A program made the position numbers and the translations under genes. Shown here in pieces: positions 22,563 to 32,858 of a DNA stretch of 64,000 bases. The stretch is taken from assembly GCA_000498155.1 (NCBI GenBank), contig AXZN01000030.1:1-64000 (forward strand). The letters are read 5' to 3'. This DNA comes from Shiraia sp. slf14. Taxonomy: Eukaryota; Ascomycota; Dothideomycetes; Pleosporales; Shiraiaceae. A model generated the notes under the pieces. It did no database searches. It was not told the origin of the DNA and saw nothing but the letters and a program-made list of their open reading frames with translations. The first letter of the stretch is position 1. Every line of letters starts with the position of its first letter.

Positions 22563-23569
22563 TCAAAGATCAATTAGATCCGGCTCACCATCGCCAACAC
22601 CCCTAAGCAATACAATCATATTTCCATTCTTGCACGGCTCTCCAATCTTCTCGCTAAACTTCAACAACCGTCCACCTTCAACATGAAATACGCGCAACTT
22701 CTCCTCTTCGCCGCCTCCACGATTATTGACGTTCTGCACCTGCAATGACTTGGCTGCCATATCCAGCACTCTGCCTACAGTCCAGTCTACATTGTAATAA
22801 AACTTGCCGGTTGGATACTTGGCTTTCGTCGTATCGGCCGATGCTTCCACATGCAAATACACCCGTTTATCCTGGGGTATGCTCGCCTCGCCCTTAGCCG
22901 TGCGCTTCAGAGCATTAATCTCCGCTTGCGCTGACGACGCCGCTGAGGAGCTGGAGCTCTTTCCAAAGCCAAGGAAACCGGTCTTCTTGGGGCCGGTCCG
23001 CCGCTTCTCATCTTCCTTGCGCTTGTTCTCTGCCCATAGTTTCAGCTTGGCTAGTGCACTCAGCGTTTGTTGTCGCGCTCCTCCTGGAATTGCACCTCGT
23101 CGCGGTACGTTTTTGCAGTCGTGGTCTTCGGGCATGCGGTGTTTTAGGCAGTAGGATCGGTTACATGATGAGCATTCGATCGCGGGCATTCGCGAAGTGG
23201 CGATGAGCGTTTTGCAAGAGTTCTCGTAGCATTGTTGGTCGTGGTTATAGAGCGAGGGTTTCGGGGTGGGTGTGGAAGCGCCGTTTGAAGCTGCTTTGAG
23301 TCGTGCTGCTTCGCCTTCCTTGGGGCATTTGTGGGCGTATTCAGTCCGGTGGTCTAGACAGTAAGTACTGTGCGGATGAGTATGCTTGTAGCTGAGCCAT
23401 CATGGTACTGAGCATACCCTTTGCAGCTTGCACAGGTAAACGGTAGGAAATCTAGAACATGACAATATTCCATCTGGCAATGCGCCCCGACTGCTTCCAC
23501 GTCGCCATTACTGCCCTTCATCTTGGACGCCGGGTTACTCGCTGGTTGTGTCGATTTTGGTGATGCCAT
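22563..23569 (-). CDS. CUZ1: AN1-type zinc finger protein with C-terminal ubiquitin-like domain
   Basis: Two exons, 23569-23418 and 23367-22563 (50-nt intron), 318 aa. The intron lies inside the first AN1 finger; splicing restores CASCKGTYCLDHR. Two AN1 zinc fingers are present: C-x4-C..CASC..YCLDHR..HKC near residues 31-65 and CYENSC..CSSC..YCLKHR..HDC near 90-125. A basic linker (KLWAENKRKEDEKRR) leads to a C-terminal ubiquitin-like region (about 215-318: RVYLHVEASAD..KFYYNVDWTVGRVLD). This layout matches yeast Cuz1/human ZFAND1, which bind Cdc48/p97 and the proteasome during arsenite and proteotoxic stress. The length is near that of Cuz1 (about 270 aa). Stress role is known for the family, inferred here. 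Confidence 0.9.
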
Positions 23570-24074
23570 ATCTGCGGTATTGTCATGTAGACTTTATACG
23601 GCGACGTTAAGCCCCATGGATGACTAAAGGAAAGGTTGAACAAGCCCAAGAGGCTTCCAGAAAGCACCGGGCTGTGGCAAGCGTGCTGACAACGAAGGCA
23701 GCAACTCGAGCACGCGTTCGCCCCACGATGTGCCAAGCAGCTAGTTTCAGGGTCCAACTGCTCTCACATCGGCACGGCATCTTTTTGCCGCGCAGCCGCC
23801 CGCCATCAGACGAACTGATGAAACTCAGCTTGTCTGCCACACAACACATGTAGTATATATAATTCTAGGTATGCTCAAATGTGTTCTTAATTATTCATTA
23901 ATTGGGCTACGTGAAAGAAACAATCATATGAAAGGAGTATTTGAATCCTGATACTACCGGCCTCCTTCACATTAAAGGTAGATATCAAATATACAACTTG
24001 ACTATTAATCTTCGCAAATTGATCAAGTCGCCATCGACTTATCTGCAACGATATCACAAGAAACCTTCAACAAA
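23570..24074. other. Intergenic, 505 bp
   Basis: Promoter of the AN1 gene and 3' side of the C2H2 factor. No gene seen. Confidence 0.5.
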
Positions 24075-25709
24075 TCAACTAAAACCTGATCGTTGACGGA
24101 AATCTGCAATCCAGTCAGGATCATCTGCAACCGTCTGATTCCACTCGTCATCCTCGTCGTGATACAATACTCGTCTCGACTCTCTTTGAAACATCTCATC
24201 CGTCGGCATTACCCCCTTCATCATCTGTTCGCGAGCAAAGCGACTGAGATGCCGTGACAAAGCATCAGTCCACAGCTTAGTCTTAGCTATATTCTGACTG
24301 CCACTACCATCACTGGCAAGAAGCGACAACATCGGTCCATCTCCAAGGGTAGAACCCGGCTCCATCGCGCTCTTTTCAGTAAGTTCCAACTCCAGTTGCT
24401 CTAATGCTTGCTTGGTATGCTCCAATGAATCGTGACTAGTTGCTGAGAACGGCACCACGGTATCTGATTGCTGTCCGATCAGATACGGTGGAAAGGAGTA
24501 TGTCACTCGAGACGCAACGGTCTCGTCGAATTCGTGCTCGCCCCGCCAATCTTTCATGGTCTTTCCTTTCTTAAAGTGCGTAGCCAAATGATCTGTTCGT
24601 TCATCCCAGCTATTCAACTTGAGGTCGCAGAAGCCACAACGCGATACGATTGGAATCGATGCAACCTTCCAATCATCAATGAGTGGGAGAGTGTCGAGCT
24701 TGTGGACGAGGCGCAGGTGTTGCACAAGGTGGTCTTTGCGACGGAATGAACGTGGCGTAGACTGCCCACCCTGGCAAGCGTTGTGCTGATGCTGGTCCAA
24801 ATGGTCGCGTGTTGGGTCCAACGCACTGCAATACGCACAATGTACTCTCCCAGTCAGTGGTATGACTACTGCCCCTCCATACGGTGCACATATCCATTCC
24901 TCCATATTGAGATGCAACGTCTTTTCGTGCCTCGCCCAATCGTATTTATGCTTGAATGCGTCGCAGCAAAATGTACACTTAAATATTCTATCTGCTTTGT
25001 TTAGATCTGCCCTTCTCCCTCTTGGTGTGCCACTTGGTTTGCTCACACGAGTACGGCGTTTTCTCGAAGTGGCAGAATGGCTCGATTTATTGGAACGCAT
25101 TGAGGATCCACTCGTGCCACTTTCGAGACTGGTAGTTGAAGAGGGCGTACGATAACTTCGAAAGGCTTCTGGTGTCTGCCTATGGCTGTCATAAGGGGAA
25201 TGGTTCATAGGATCTCGTTCCATAGCCTGAAAAATAGCAGAAAGTGAAGCTGCTTCATCCTCTGGCGGCGAATTTCTCCATCGTTGTATGGCAAGCGACT
25301 GCCCAGGCCTATCATCAGCCAGCGGAATCACGGGTATCGCGATAGGTCTAGTACCATGGTTCGACCTTCGCAGGGCATATTTGCTACGGCGGCGAGGTAA
25401 AGAATGCCGTGGAAAGGCCTGCGGAGCCTCTTGTGGATGAAAGTTTTGTATCATGGAAGCATTCTGCATATCTCCTTGGCTCAACGGAGTGCTTATGCCG
25501 TCCGGTGACGTGTGACTTATAAAGGCGCAGTCTGGAAGTTGTGACATATCCAGAAATTCGGTGTTACCAAGTGTAAGGTCGGTTGTGTTTAATGATGTCG
25601 AGAAATCAAGATCGAAGTCCAAGTCAGAAGGCCAAAAACCTGGATCAATACCGTCGAAGGGTCCGAAAGATAGGTCAGTCTCCTGTTCAGCTTGATATTG
25701 CTGGTTCAT
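24075..25709 (-). CDS. C2H2 zinc finger transcription factor
   Basis: Single exon, 544 aa. The N-terminal 100 residues are acidic and aromatic (FGPFDGIDPGFWPSDLDFD), typical of an activation region. A basic Ser/Arg-rich stretch (about 205-240, SRKRRTRVSK) can serve as nuclear localisation signal. A C2H2 finger follows at about 247-270 (FKCTFCCDAFKHKYDWARHEKTLH), then a divergent Cys/His stretch (CAYCSALDP..HLDQHQH), a second region ending HLVQHLRLVH, and one more finger-like CGFCDLKLNSWDERTDHLATH. The C-terminal 170 residues show no domain. Such multi-finger proteins are common regulators in Pezizomycotina; targets unknown. No intron is needed, and the start is the first ATG of the open frame. 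Confidence 0.82.
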   Translation of the reverse strand: MNQQYQAEQETDLSFGPFDGIDPGFWPSDLDFDLDFSTSLNTTDLTLGNTEFLDMSQLPDCAFISHTSPDGISTPLSQGDMQNASMIQNFHPQEAPQAFPRHSLPRRRSKYALRRSNHGTRPIAIPVIPLADDRPGQSLAIQRWRNSPPEDEAASLSAIFQAMERDPMNHSPYDSHRQTPEAFRSYRTPSSTTSLESGTSGSSMRSNKSSHSATSRKRRTRVSKPSGTPRGRRADLNKADRIFKCTFCCDAFKHKYDWARHEKTLHLNMEEWICAPYGGAVVIPLTGRVHCAYCSALDPTRDHLDQHQHNACQGGQSTPRSFRRKDHLVQHLRLVHKLDTLPLIDDWKVASIPIVSRCGFCDLKLNSWDERTDHLATHFKKGKTMKDWRGEHEFDETVASRVTYSFPPYLIGQQSDTVVPFSATSHDSLEHTKQALEQLELELTEKSAMEPGSTLGDGPMLSLLASDGSGSQNIAKTKLWTDALSRHLSRFAREQMMKGVMPTDEMFQRESRRVLYHDEDDEWNQTVADDPDWIADFRQRSGFS

Positions 25710-26110
25710 TGTGGCAAACTTGGCTGAGTCTGTGGCTGCACTTATAGAAATCCTTGAAACGCCCAGGATAGATGAAGTTATGGTATTTTAAATGTTGTAA
25801 AAGAGTGTTGCACGTCTAAAACATTGGTAGAATCACCAGAACCCTACGTAGCTCTGTGGCAGTGGCTAGCTTAGGCGCGTAAGGCGTGCTGTAGGGCGTG
25901 GAGAAGATAGTTCGGCTTCTTGTAGCATAGCGTCCGCGATCGGTCGATGACTAGCTGTGATGTGCTGACTCTGACGCCTTCATTTTAGTCACGCAACTCG
26001 ATGCAAGAGCACGTCGTACCGCCATTCCCCAAACGGCTACTTGATATATGTGTCGTACTTGAAAACTTACAAACAGTCATATGAGTTTTGCATCTGTTCA
26101 ACTCACTCCT
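25710..26110. other. Intergenic, 400 bp
   Basis: C2H2 factor promoter and 3' end of the histidine kinase on the same strand. Nothing else seen. Confidence 0.5.
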
Positions 26111-29100
26111 TCAAGTACTTTGCTCCCTCTGCTCCACAACACTAGCAAGCTGCAATCTTGGTAGAAGGCCACACAACTTTGACCACAGGTCAGGTATTCT
26201 AAAAGGCTTCGATATGGTGTCATCCATACCAGCCTCAATAGCCTCATTGATCTGTTCCATTCGTGCATTGGCGCTTACACCAAGAATCGGTATTCGAGTT
26301 TTACGTTTTTGGGTAAATAATGGTGAATCATGGCGCTGATGTATCGATTCCGTAGGCGTACCAGGTGACCGGGGAAGATTTTCTGACGAGGTTTTCGAAA
26401 TTTGGTTTAGGTTAAGAAGACCTTTACCTTCATAGTCGCGGATCGCGCGAGTACATGTCAGACCATCCATAATCGGCATCTCGATATCCATCAAGATTAC
26501 ATCAAGGCTGTTTGTAGAACCGCCACTATCGGTATGATTTCTTGAAGGTTCGTCGCCTTGCCAATAGGAACTTCTTTTGAGCCATTCCAGTGCCTTTCTC
26601 CCATCCCCCGCCACACTGACATTCCAACCAAACTTTGCGAGTTGCTTCTTTAGGACCTTTTGGTTCACAACATTGTCTTCGACAATCAACACGTTGAGAG
26701 ACGCTGCCTTCATTGCCTCCTCGCAGGATGTTACTTGGAGCGGGCCAGGCCGCAACTGTCCGCTCTGATTGCTTGAAAGTTCCGCATGTCGCGCGCTGAT
26801 GTAGAATGCAAATGTAGAACCGGCATTTGCACGAGAAGACACACCAATCGCACCACCTTGCAGATTAGCGAGCGATTTCGAGATGAATAAGCCAAGCCCA
26901 CTGCCGCCGTATTTGACATGAGTCCTTGGAGTGGCTTGAGAAAATCTCGAAAACAACTTCTTCTGTTCATCGTCTGTCATACCACATCCAGTATCTGTAA
27001 CGCTCAACCAGATATATAATCTTTCTCCAGTACCCCACTCCGCCCTTTGAAGAAGATCGGTCTTCGTGTTATCTTCCGCCATGAATCTGACAGCTTGACT
27101 GAGATCTGGTGGGCGTTTCAAGGAACTTCCTAATTTTACTGATATTCTTCGCTCCGTGCAATCCTTGGTGAATTTTATAGCATTCGTTCTGTGTGATGTT
27201 AGATCGTATCCTTGTAAGGCAGTTTTTACGTACAGGAGATTAATCAAGATTTGTATCAGCCTAGACGGGTCAAGCATCACCCAGTCATAGTCTTTGCACA
27301 CTTCGTCTTCCGAAAATTCCAGTTTGATGCCCATTTGATTACACTCAAGATCGAACATTTTTATTGCTTCCAGTACGGCGACTGCGGGCTGAACGGGAAT
27401 TGGCGTGATCAGAATCAGGCTTGAATCGAGTTTTGACAGGGTCAAAACATCATCGATGACCCGTTTTTGATGCAGTGAACACGACACGATAGTCTGGAGT
27501 CCGTCTATACTGGTTTCTAAGCCTTCCTTCAACTTAGAAAGTTCCTTTTCCAGCGAGGGCGAACAAAGGGCATCCACAGGTAAACTCTGTAGCGTGGAGA
27601 TGATAGAGTCCGCGCTTTGCACTACCGCAGAAAGTGGGTTTCGCAGTTCGTGGGAGGTCATATCAATGAAACTTTTCAGTTGTTAGCCAATGAGCGTACA
27701 ATGAGCTGCTTCGGGATGATACTTTTCTTGTTGTCGTTTAGCCTCCACCGCTTCATCGATCCTACGGCGTTGAACGCTCTCCGCCCATTTGAATTTACTT
27801 ATATCGAATAAGGTACCCATTATACCTAGCAGTTTAGCCAAATCAACGGTAAATGCCTCATTGAACTTACTCGCCACTTTTCCACTATCATCGACCTGCG
27901 GATAGCAAGAGCTTTGTACCCAAATATTCGAGCAGATACCATCTTGATTCACCCACGTCTTCTTCAATCGAAACTGGACTCCATCTGGTTTCCTCCCTTC
28001 CAACATGTGAACCCAATGTTCTTGCACTATGCTGACATCATCGTCGGTAATCAAACGGAACCATTCGATTGTGTCTATAGGTCCATGTGCATGCCCTGTC
28101 AACTCGTAAAACTGGTCGTTTGCAAATTGCATTCCTGAATTGTTCATTAGTACTAGTTAATTTTATGACTTCACTTCAAGCAAGCACTCACCGGTTTCAG
28201 GAACAAATATGAAAATTGCGGTTGGAGAGAGTTGAGCGAATCTTGCAAACTTCATCTCCGATACTCGTGCTCGCTCCAGTGCCTCCACTTTTGCCTGAGC
28301 CGCCTCTTGCGTCTTTTTCTGCGCATTGATATCTATAGTGTTGCCAGCAATGCTAAGTAGCTCTCGTTCGTCGTCAAATATCGGTACGCAAGCTGATAGA
28401 ACCCACTGCACAGCGTCATTAGTGCCTGCGCGAGGCTTCCAGCGCATTTCGAAAGTGACTGGGGAGCCTTGTGCCAGAAGATTCCACATAGACATTACAA
28501 TTGGCTGATCCTCTGGATATACCAAGTCCATGAACGAGAAGTCCACATGAGCCGGAAGATTCCGAGGATGTGAACTATATACATTGCAATCAGCGAGGGT
28601 GGTCCGGCGTGATGAGCAGTATCCTACCTCAAACGATACCAAGCTTCGTTTGCATGTAACAGCTTGCCTTCTTTGTTGTACTCAAATACGCCAACATCGC
28701 TCATCTCCATCATGGTCTGAAGACCCTCCCATCTCGCATCCAGATTTGTCCGAGGCAAGGGGTTGGACAACCTCGCCCGATCCCGGACTTTATTCTCCAT
28801 ATAACCTTGTCTCGACCGTTTGAAGATTGGGCTTCGCATTGCAGCCCACGGATTCTTGGCATCATCAGTGGCCCGCATCTTCGAGCCTCTCTTATTGGTG
28901 CATGATGCATCTGGGCCTGCTTCAAGAGCTTGAATGACCTTGAATGCATTGCCCCTCCCAGCCAATCGCGCAAACCATGTCACGCCAGCAAAGGACTTTC
29001 GGGGCTGGAAGCTTCCTAATGCTTGTGCCCACGATCGGAACAACAATGCTGTTCCATCGGAGCCTGATATCTTGTCACGATAACCAGCTTTTCGAAAGGC

Positions 29101-29457
29101 TTCATTGGCGTAAAGTACATCGAAATCAAGTACCGTTGTACCTACCCTCAAAACAAATGTCGACTTCGGATCAAATTCCAGAATGTCCAGGTCGAGTGGA
29201 GTCGCTGTCGTAGGCTCAATCAGATCTGATTGCATACCGGCGGTAGTTGTGATGTCCCCTACGGACCTGGACCTTTCTTCCGGGAAACATACATGTGCCG
29301 GTGAATTGGGAGAGATTTGGAGAAATGATCGCGATGAATGCAGAGACTGTGTTCGGCGGTGGGCGTTTCCGTGAATTAACATTGAGTGGTAAGTGGCTTC
29401 CTGGAGAAACTTCCAGTTATCTTTGTCAAGGAAACCACGAGCGCCGGTTTGTATCAA
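26111..29457 (-). CDS. Hybrid sensor histidine kinase (PAS-PAS-HisKA-HATPase-REC)
   Basis: Six exons (29457-28628, 28574-28192, 28134-27871, 27825-27723, 27671-27234, 27188-26111; introns 45-57 nt), about 1031 aa from the start of the open frame. Order: unique N-terminus (to about 250), PAS region around MSDVGVFEYNKEGKLLHANE, a second PAS around FANDQFYELTGH with PAC-like IMGTLFDISKF, HisKA with phospho-acceptor His in MTSHELRNPLSA, HATPase N-box INLLTNAIKFT, G-boxes DTGCGM and GGSGLGLFISKSL, and a C-terminal receiver with Asp in ILMDIEMPIMDG and Lys in SKPF. No Hpt domain, as usual for fungal hybrid kinases. The 5' end is unsolved: the open frame begins with TTG at 29457 and the first ATG is at 29385, and a TAG|AAT acceptor at 29467 suggests an upstream exon I could not find. 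It likely feeds a multistep phosphorelay; signal unknown. Confidence 0.9.
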
Positions 29458-30348
29458 TACCCAATTCTAGATATCAGTTCTTTGAACTGGGAAGAGGTTG
29501 CTCAATTAGATGAATGGAGGAAATGACTGTGCAAGGAGCGACAAAACAAAAAATGGTGATTAAAGCGCAGTGTTCTAGCTGCGCACTGATTCACACGAAA
29601 CTGTCAGATTGTTGATCACGCTTTCAGCAAATCCAACGCAAGTAATGGTTCATCCTCACGTGATCGTTTCTTTATTACAGGACCAGTATTCGGAAAAATA
29701 CCTCACTTGTGGTGACTGCATCGATCAGTTCAGTCTTGAACTTTCTACCACACCACAAAATGTCTTCCAAAAAAAAGCTACCGATAATTCCGAATCCTGT
29801 TCGTACAACAATTAGGAAGATTCTGATATATCGATATGAATGGTGAGGATGATTTCGACTGTGCCTCGGAGTACGAAGAACAAAGCAGATTTTCGTGATT
29901 GTGACGTGAATCTAAGACGGATCTGCGATAACGGCCTAGAAAAGAGAGTTGGCATGGCGGGTGCAGCCAAAAATGACAAAACAAAGCCACCGTCTCGGTG
30001 GAACAGTAACACTACCTATAACCGAATTGGTGGACCTGACAAGGCACGTGACTGCGCGCTGAACACTAGACGCGTCGGCGCTTCCGTGTCGTCATATACG
30101 TATGCACACGACTAAGCACACAACACAGTAATATTCACAAGAGTTGCAAAAGGTTCATACATGTGCTGGAAGGTATTTGTGCCAGCCGCACATTGTTCTT
30201 AAGTTTAGGATTTTTGGCAGTAGCGTACTGCGGCCAAGTTTCTACACTCAAAGCCACCCCGAGTACTGCGATCAACACGTGTGGAATTACATAATACATG
30301 TGACAACCCTGATTTACACCTTCTTCTCTGCTCACCCATTGCTTCAGT
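29458..30348. promoter_or_regulatory. Divergent region between histidine kinase and RecQ
   Basis: About 890 bp between divergent genes, holding both promoters and perhaps a missing 5' exon of the kinase. ORFs are short and unrecognised. Confidence 0.45.
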
Positions 30349-32568
30349 ATGAGCGACGAATTTGGGTGGTGTTCAGAGGATGACACCGTCTTAGTGGAAG
30401 CAACAACAGCTGCTTCAAATGGGAAGCGCAACCTCGAAAGCGACATGGTGGCTTCACACACAAAGATAAAAAGAGTACGGGCAAACACCAACTTGGACAC
30501 AAAACCATCTCCAAATACAGAACTTGCAAGGAGAGTCCTCAAAAAACGCTTCGGCCTGAACTCATTCAGACTGGAGCAGGAAGCTGTCGTCACCCGACTG
30601 CTAGATGGCGGGAGTGCAGTTGTGGTATTTCCGACTGGTGGTGGTAAGAGTCTTTGCTATCAAGTAAGTCCTTCGAGTTTTCATATTCAAGCCTATCCTT
30701 ACATGATGCAGGTCCCCGCAGTAGCTTTCAAATTCCAGGATCAAAATAATAGTAGTAACATGGGTGTCAGCCTCATCATTTCACCTCTCATTGCATTGAT
30801 GAAAGATCAAGTTGATGCACTCCTACGTCGTGGAATCAAGGCCGCCGTATTGAACTCTACCCTTACACGAGACCAGTTTCTTCAAACCCAAGACGATCTG
30901 CGGAATGGGCGATTAGATCTGATATACTGTGCACCAGAGCGTCTCAACAACGAGGGCTTTATTGCTTCACTCAAAGATATCCCTGGTGGTATTCAACTAC
31001 TCGCAATCGATGAAGCGCATTGTATCTCAGAGTGGGGCCACTCATTCCGGCCTGACTATCTGAAAATTGCACGATTTGCGCAAGAAGCCAATGTGCAAAG
31101 AGTTGTTTGTCTGACAGCAACTGCTACGGAAAAGGTAGCTGAGGATATCAGACATGCATTCGCGATACCGGCTGAAGGCCTCTTCAGAACGACAATGTAT
31201 CGTCCCAATCTAAGGTTGCTGGCTGAAGCGAACCCGAAAGGCACGAATTATATAGCCAAGCTCGTTTCACACCTCAAGAAGTATCCGGGACCAACCATAA
31301 TCTACGTCACACTCCAGAAAGGCGCAGTTTCGCTGGCAGAGGAGCTCAAAAACCGCGGATTTGCATCGAAACCATACCATGCTGGAATGCCACATGATGT
31401 ACGCACCAAAACACAAGACGAGTTTCTTCTGAGCAAGAACATGATCGTTGTCGCTACTATTGCATTTGGCATGGGCATCGATAAGGCTGATATACGTAAC
31501 ATTGTTCACTTCGACATACCAGATAGTATCGAGTCATACAGTCAACAAATTGGCCGAGCTGGACGGGACGGCAAGCCAAGTGTATGCATGTTCTATCTTT
31601 CAACCAAGGATTTCCACATGCGCAACATCTTCACCTACGGAGCCCGGCCATCCACACGTTCACTCAAACTCTTGCTCCAAGATATATGTTCGCCCGCCAA
31701 CCAACGCCTCAAAGCCGGCGACACATTCAAAGTCTCATTATACACCCAGTCCAAAGAAAACGACATCGACGCCACTACCCTCGGAATCCTCTACGCCCAA
31801 CTCGAACTCCACCACACTCTCTTCCGCGCCACCGGCACCCTCTACACCGAATACAAATACACCATCAAAACCCCCACCGCCCTCTCCCACGACCCCAGCC
31901 CCGCCGCTGCTGCAATCCTCCAAGCCGCCACCAAAGCCACAAAATGGACCCACATCTCCATCGACGCCGCAGTAGCCGCCTCCCCATCCCTCGACCGCGC
32001 CGCAATCGTCAGCAAACTCACCTCGTGGAACGAGCAAAACGCCATCGAGCTCAAAACCCAAGGCGTGCAGATTATCTTCAAACTCGAGCGCCCGCTTCCT
32101 AAATCAACCCAGGAAATCGACGCGATTGTGGACTATCTAGATGGGAATATGGCGGCTACGGAACGGATGAATATCGCGCGCACGCAGGCTCTTATTCATC
32201 TCATCACAGGTGAGACGTGCTTTTCCAGAGCGCTTGCGGGGTACTTTGGCGAAACGGCGGCGCTGGGTACTGACGGCGACATGCCTGATGAGTGCGGGCA
32301 TTGTACATGGTGCGAAACACACACGCGGGTAGAACTACCACAGGAGGGGTACGAGCCTCCGGACATGGCGAAGGTGAAGCAGATACTAGAGAAAGTCAAT
32401 GTGAGGGATGATCCGAGGTTGCTTGCAAAGGTGGCGTTTGGGATTAAAAGTCCGAGGATTACGGCGCTGAAGGTGGCGGCGACGGGGGTGTTTGAGTCGA
32501 TGAATGTGTGTGAGTTTGGGGAGTTATTGGATGTTTTTGGGAGGGCGTGTGCTGAGAACACGAAGTAA
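30349..32568 (+). CDS. RecQ-family ATP-dependent DNA helicase
   Basis: Two exons, 30349-30663 and 30712-32568; the 48-nt intron is a multiple of three, so reading through it also stays open, but GTAAGT..GCAG and the restored LCYQVPAV motif show it is spliced. Protein 723 aa. Motif 0/I: FRLEQEAVV and FPTGGGKS (94-101); DEAH box 205-208; SHSFRPDYL-type RecQ loop (WGHSFRPDY); TATAT; motif V/VI ATIAFGMGID and QQIGRAGRDG. A C-terminal zinc-binding remnant CGHCTWC follows. There is no long N-terminal region and no clear HRDC, so it is a short RecQ (human RECQ1/RECQ5-like size) rather than the Sgs1/BLM orthologue. It unwinds 3'-5' in recombination and replication repair. Codon composition changes sharply in the C-terminal third (see findings). 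Confidence 0.93.
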   Translation: MSDEFGWCSEDDTVLVEATTAASNGKRNLESDMVASHTKIKRVRANTNLDTKPSPNTELARRVLKKRFGLNSFRLEQEAVVTRLLDGGSAVVVFPTGGGKSLCYQVSPSSFHIQAYPYMMQVPAVAFKFQDQNNSSNMGVSLIISPLIALMKDQVDALLRRGIKAAVLNSTLTRDQFLQTQDDLRNGRLDLIYCAPERLNNEGFIASLKDIPGGIQLLAIDEAHCISEWGHSFRPDYLKIARFAQEANVQRVVCLTATATEKVAEDIRHAFAIPAEGLFRTTMYRPNLRLLAEANPKGTNYIAKLVSHLKKYPGPTIIYVTLQKGAVSLAEELKNRGFASKPYHAGMPHDVRTKTQDEFLLSKNMIVVATIAFGMGIDKADIRNIVHFDIPDSIESYSQQIGRAGRDGKPSVCMFYLSTKDFHMRNIFTYGARPSTRSLKLLLQDICSPANQRLKAGDTFKVSLYTQSKENDIDATTLGILYAQLELHHTLFRATGTLYTEYKYTIKTPTALSHDPSPAAAAILQAATKATKWTHISIDAAVAASPSLDRAAIVSKLTSWNEQNAIELKTQGVQIIFKLERPLPKSTQEIDAIVDYLDGNMAATERMNIARTQALIHLITGETCFSRALAGYFGETAALGTDGDMPDECGHCTWCETHTRVELPQEGYEPPDMAKVKQILEKVNVRDDPRLLAKVAFGIKSPRITALKVAATGVFESMNVCEFGELLDVFGRACAENTK

Positions 32569-32586
32569 CATGGGAAGATTTGAGTA

Positions 32587-32610
32587 AAGAGAGAAAGAGA
32601 GAGAGAGAGG
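32587..32610. repeat. GA microsatellite
   Basis: A run of GA/GAA dinucleotides lies just after the RecQ stop codon, in the 290-bp gap between the convergent RecQ and chitin synthase genes, probably inside both 3' UTRs. Confidence 0.7.
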
Positions 32611-32858
32611 TGAGGGGCACGAAGTAATGAACGATATGATGCATGTATTACAATCATTCCTTCTCGTGCATTACTACTATGCTGGACATTGGAAGATCGT
32701 GCTATGTACACAAAATCTTTTTCTACAAAGAATCCCAATCGCCTGTGAAATCGTACAGGGCCATATTCGGGCGACTGCCGATTCATCCCAACCATAACGC
32801 CAAAAAATGTCATCGTTCATTAATCATTACATTCTATCTTGTGGAAACAACTCGGACA

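Noticed and set aside
31738..32061. Gly-rich antisense ORF inside RecQ
   Set aside because: A by-product of the C-rich codons on the sense strand; no family, no start context.
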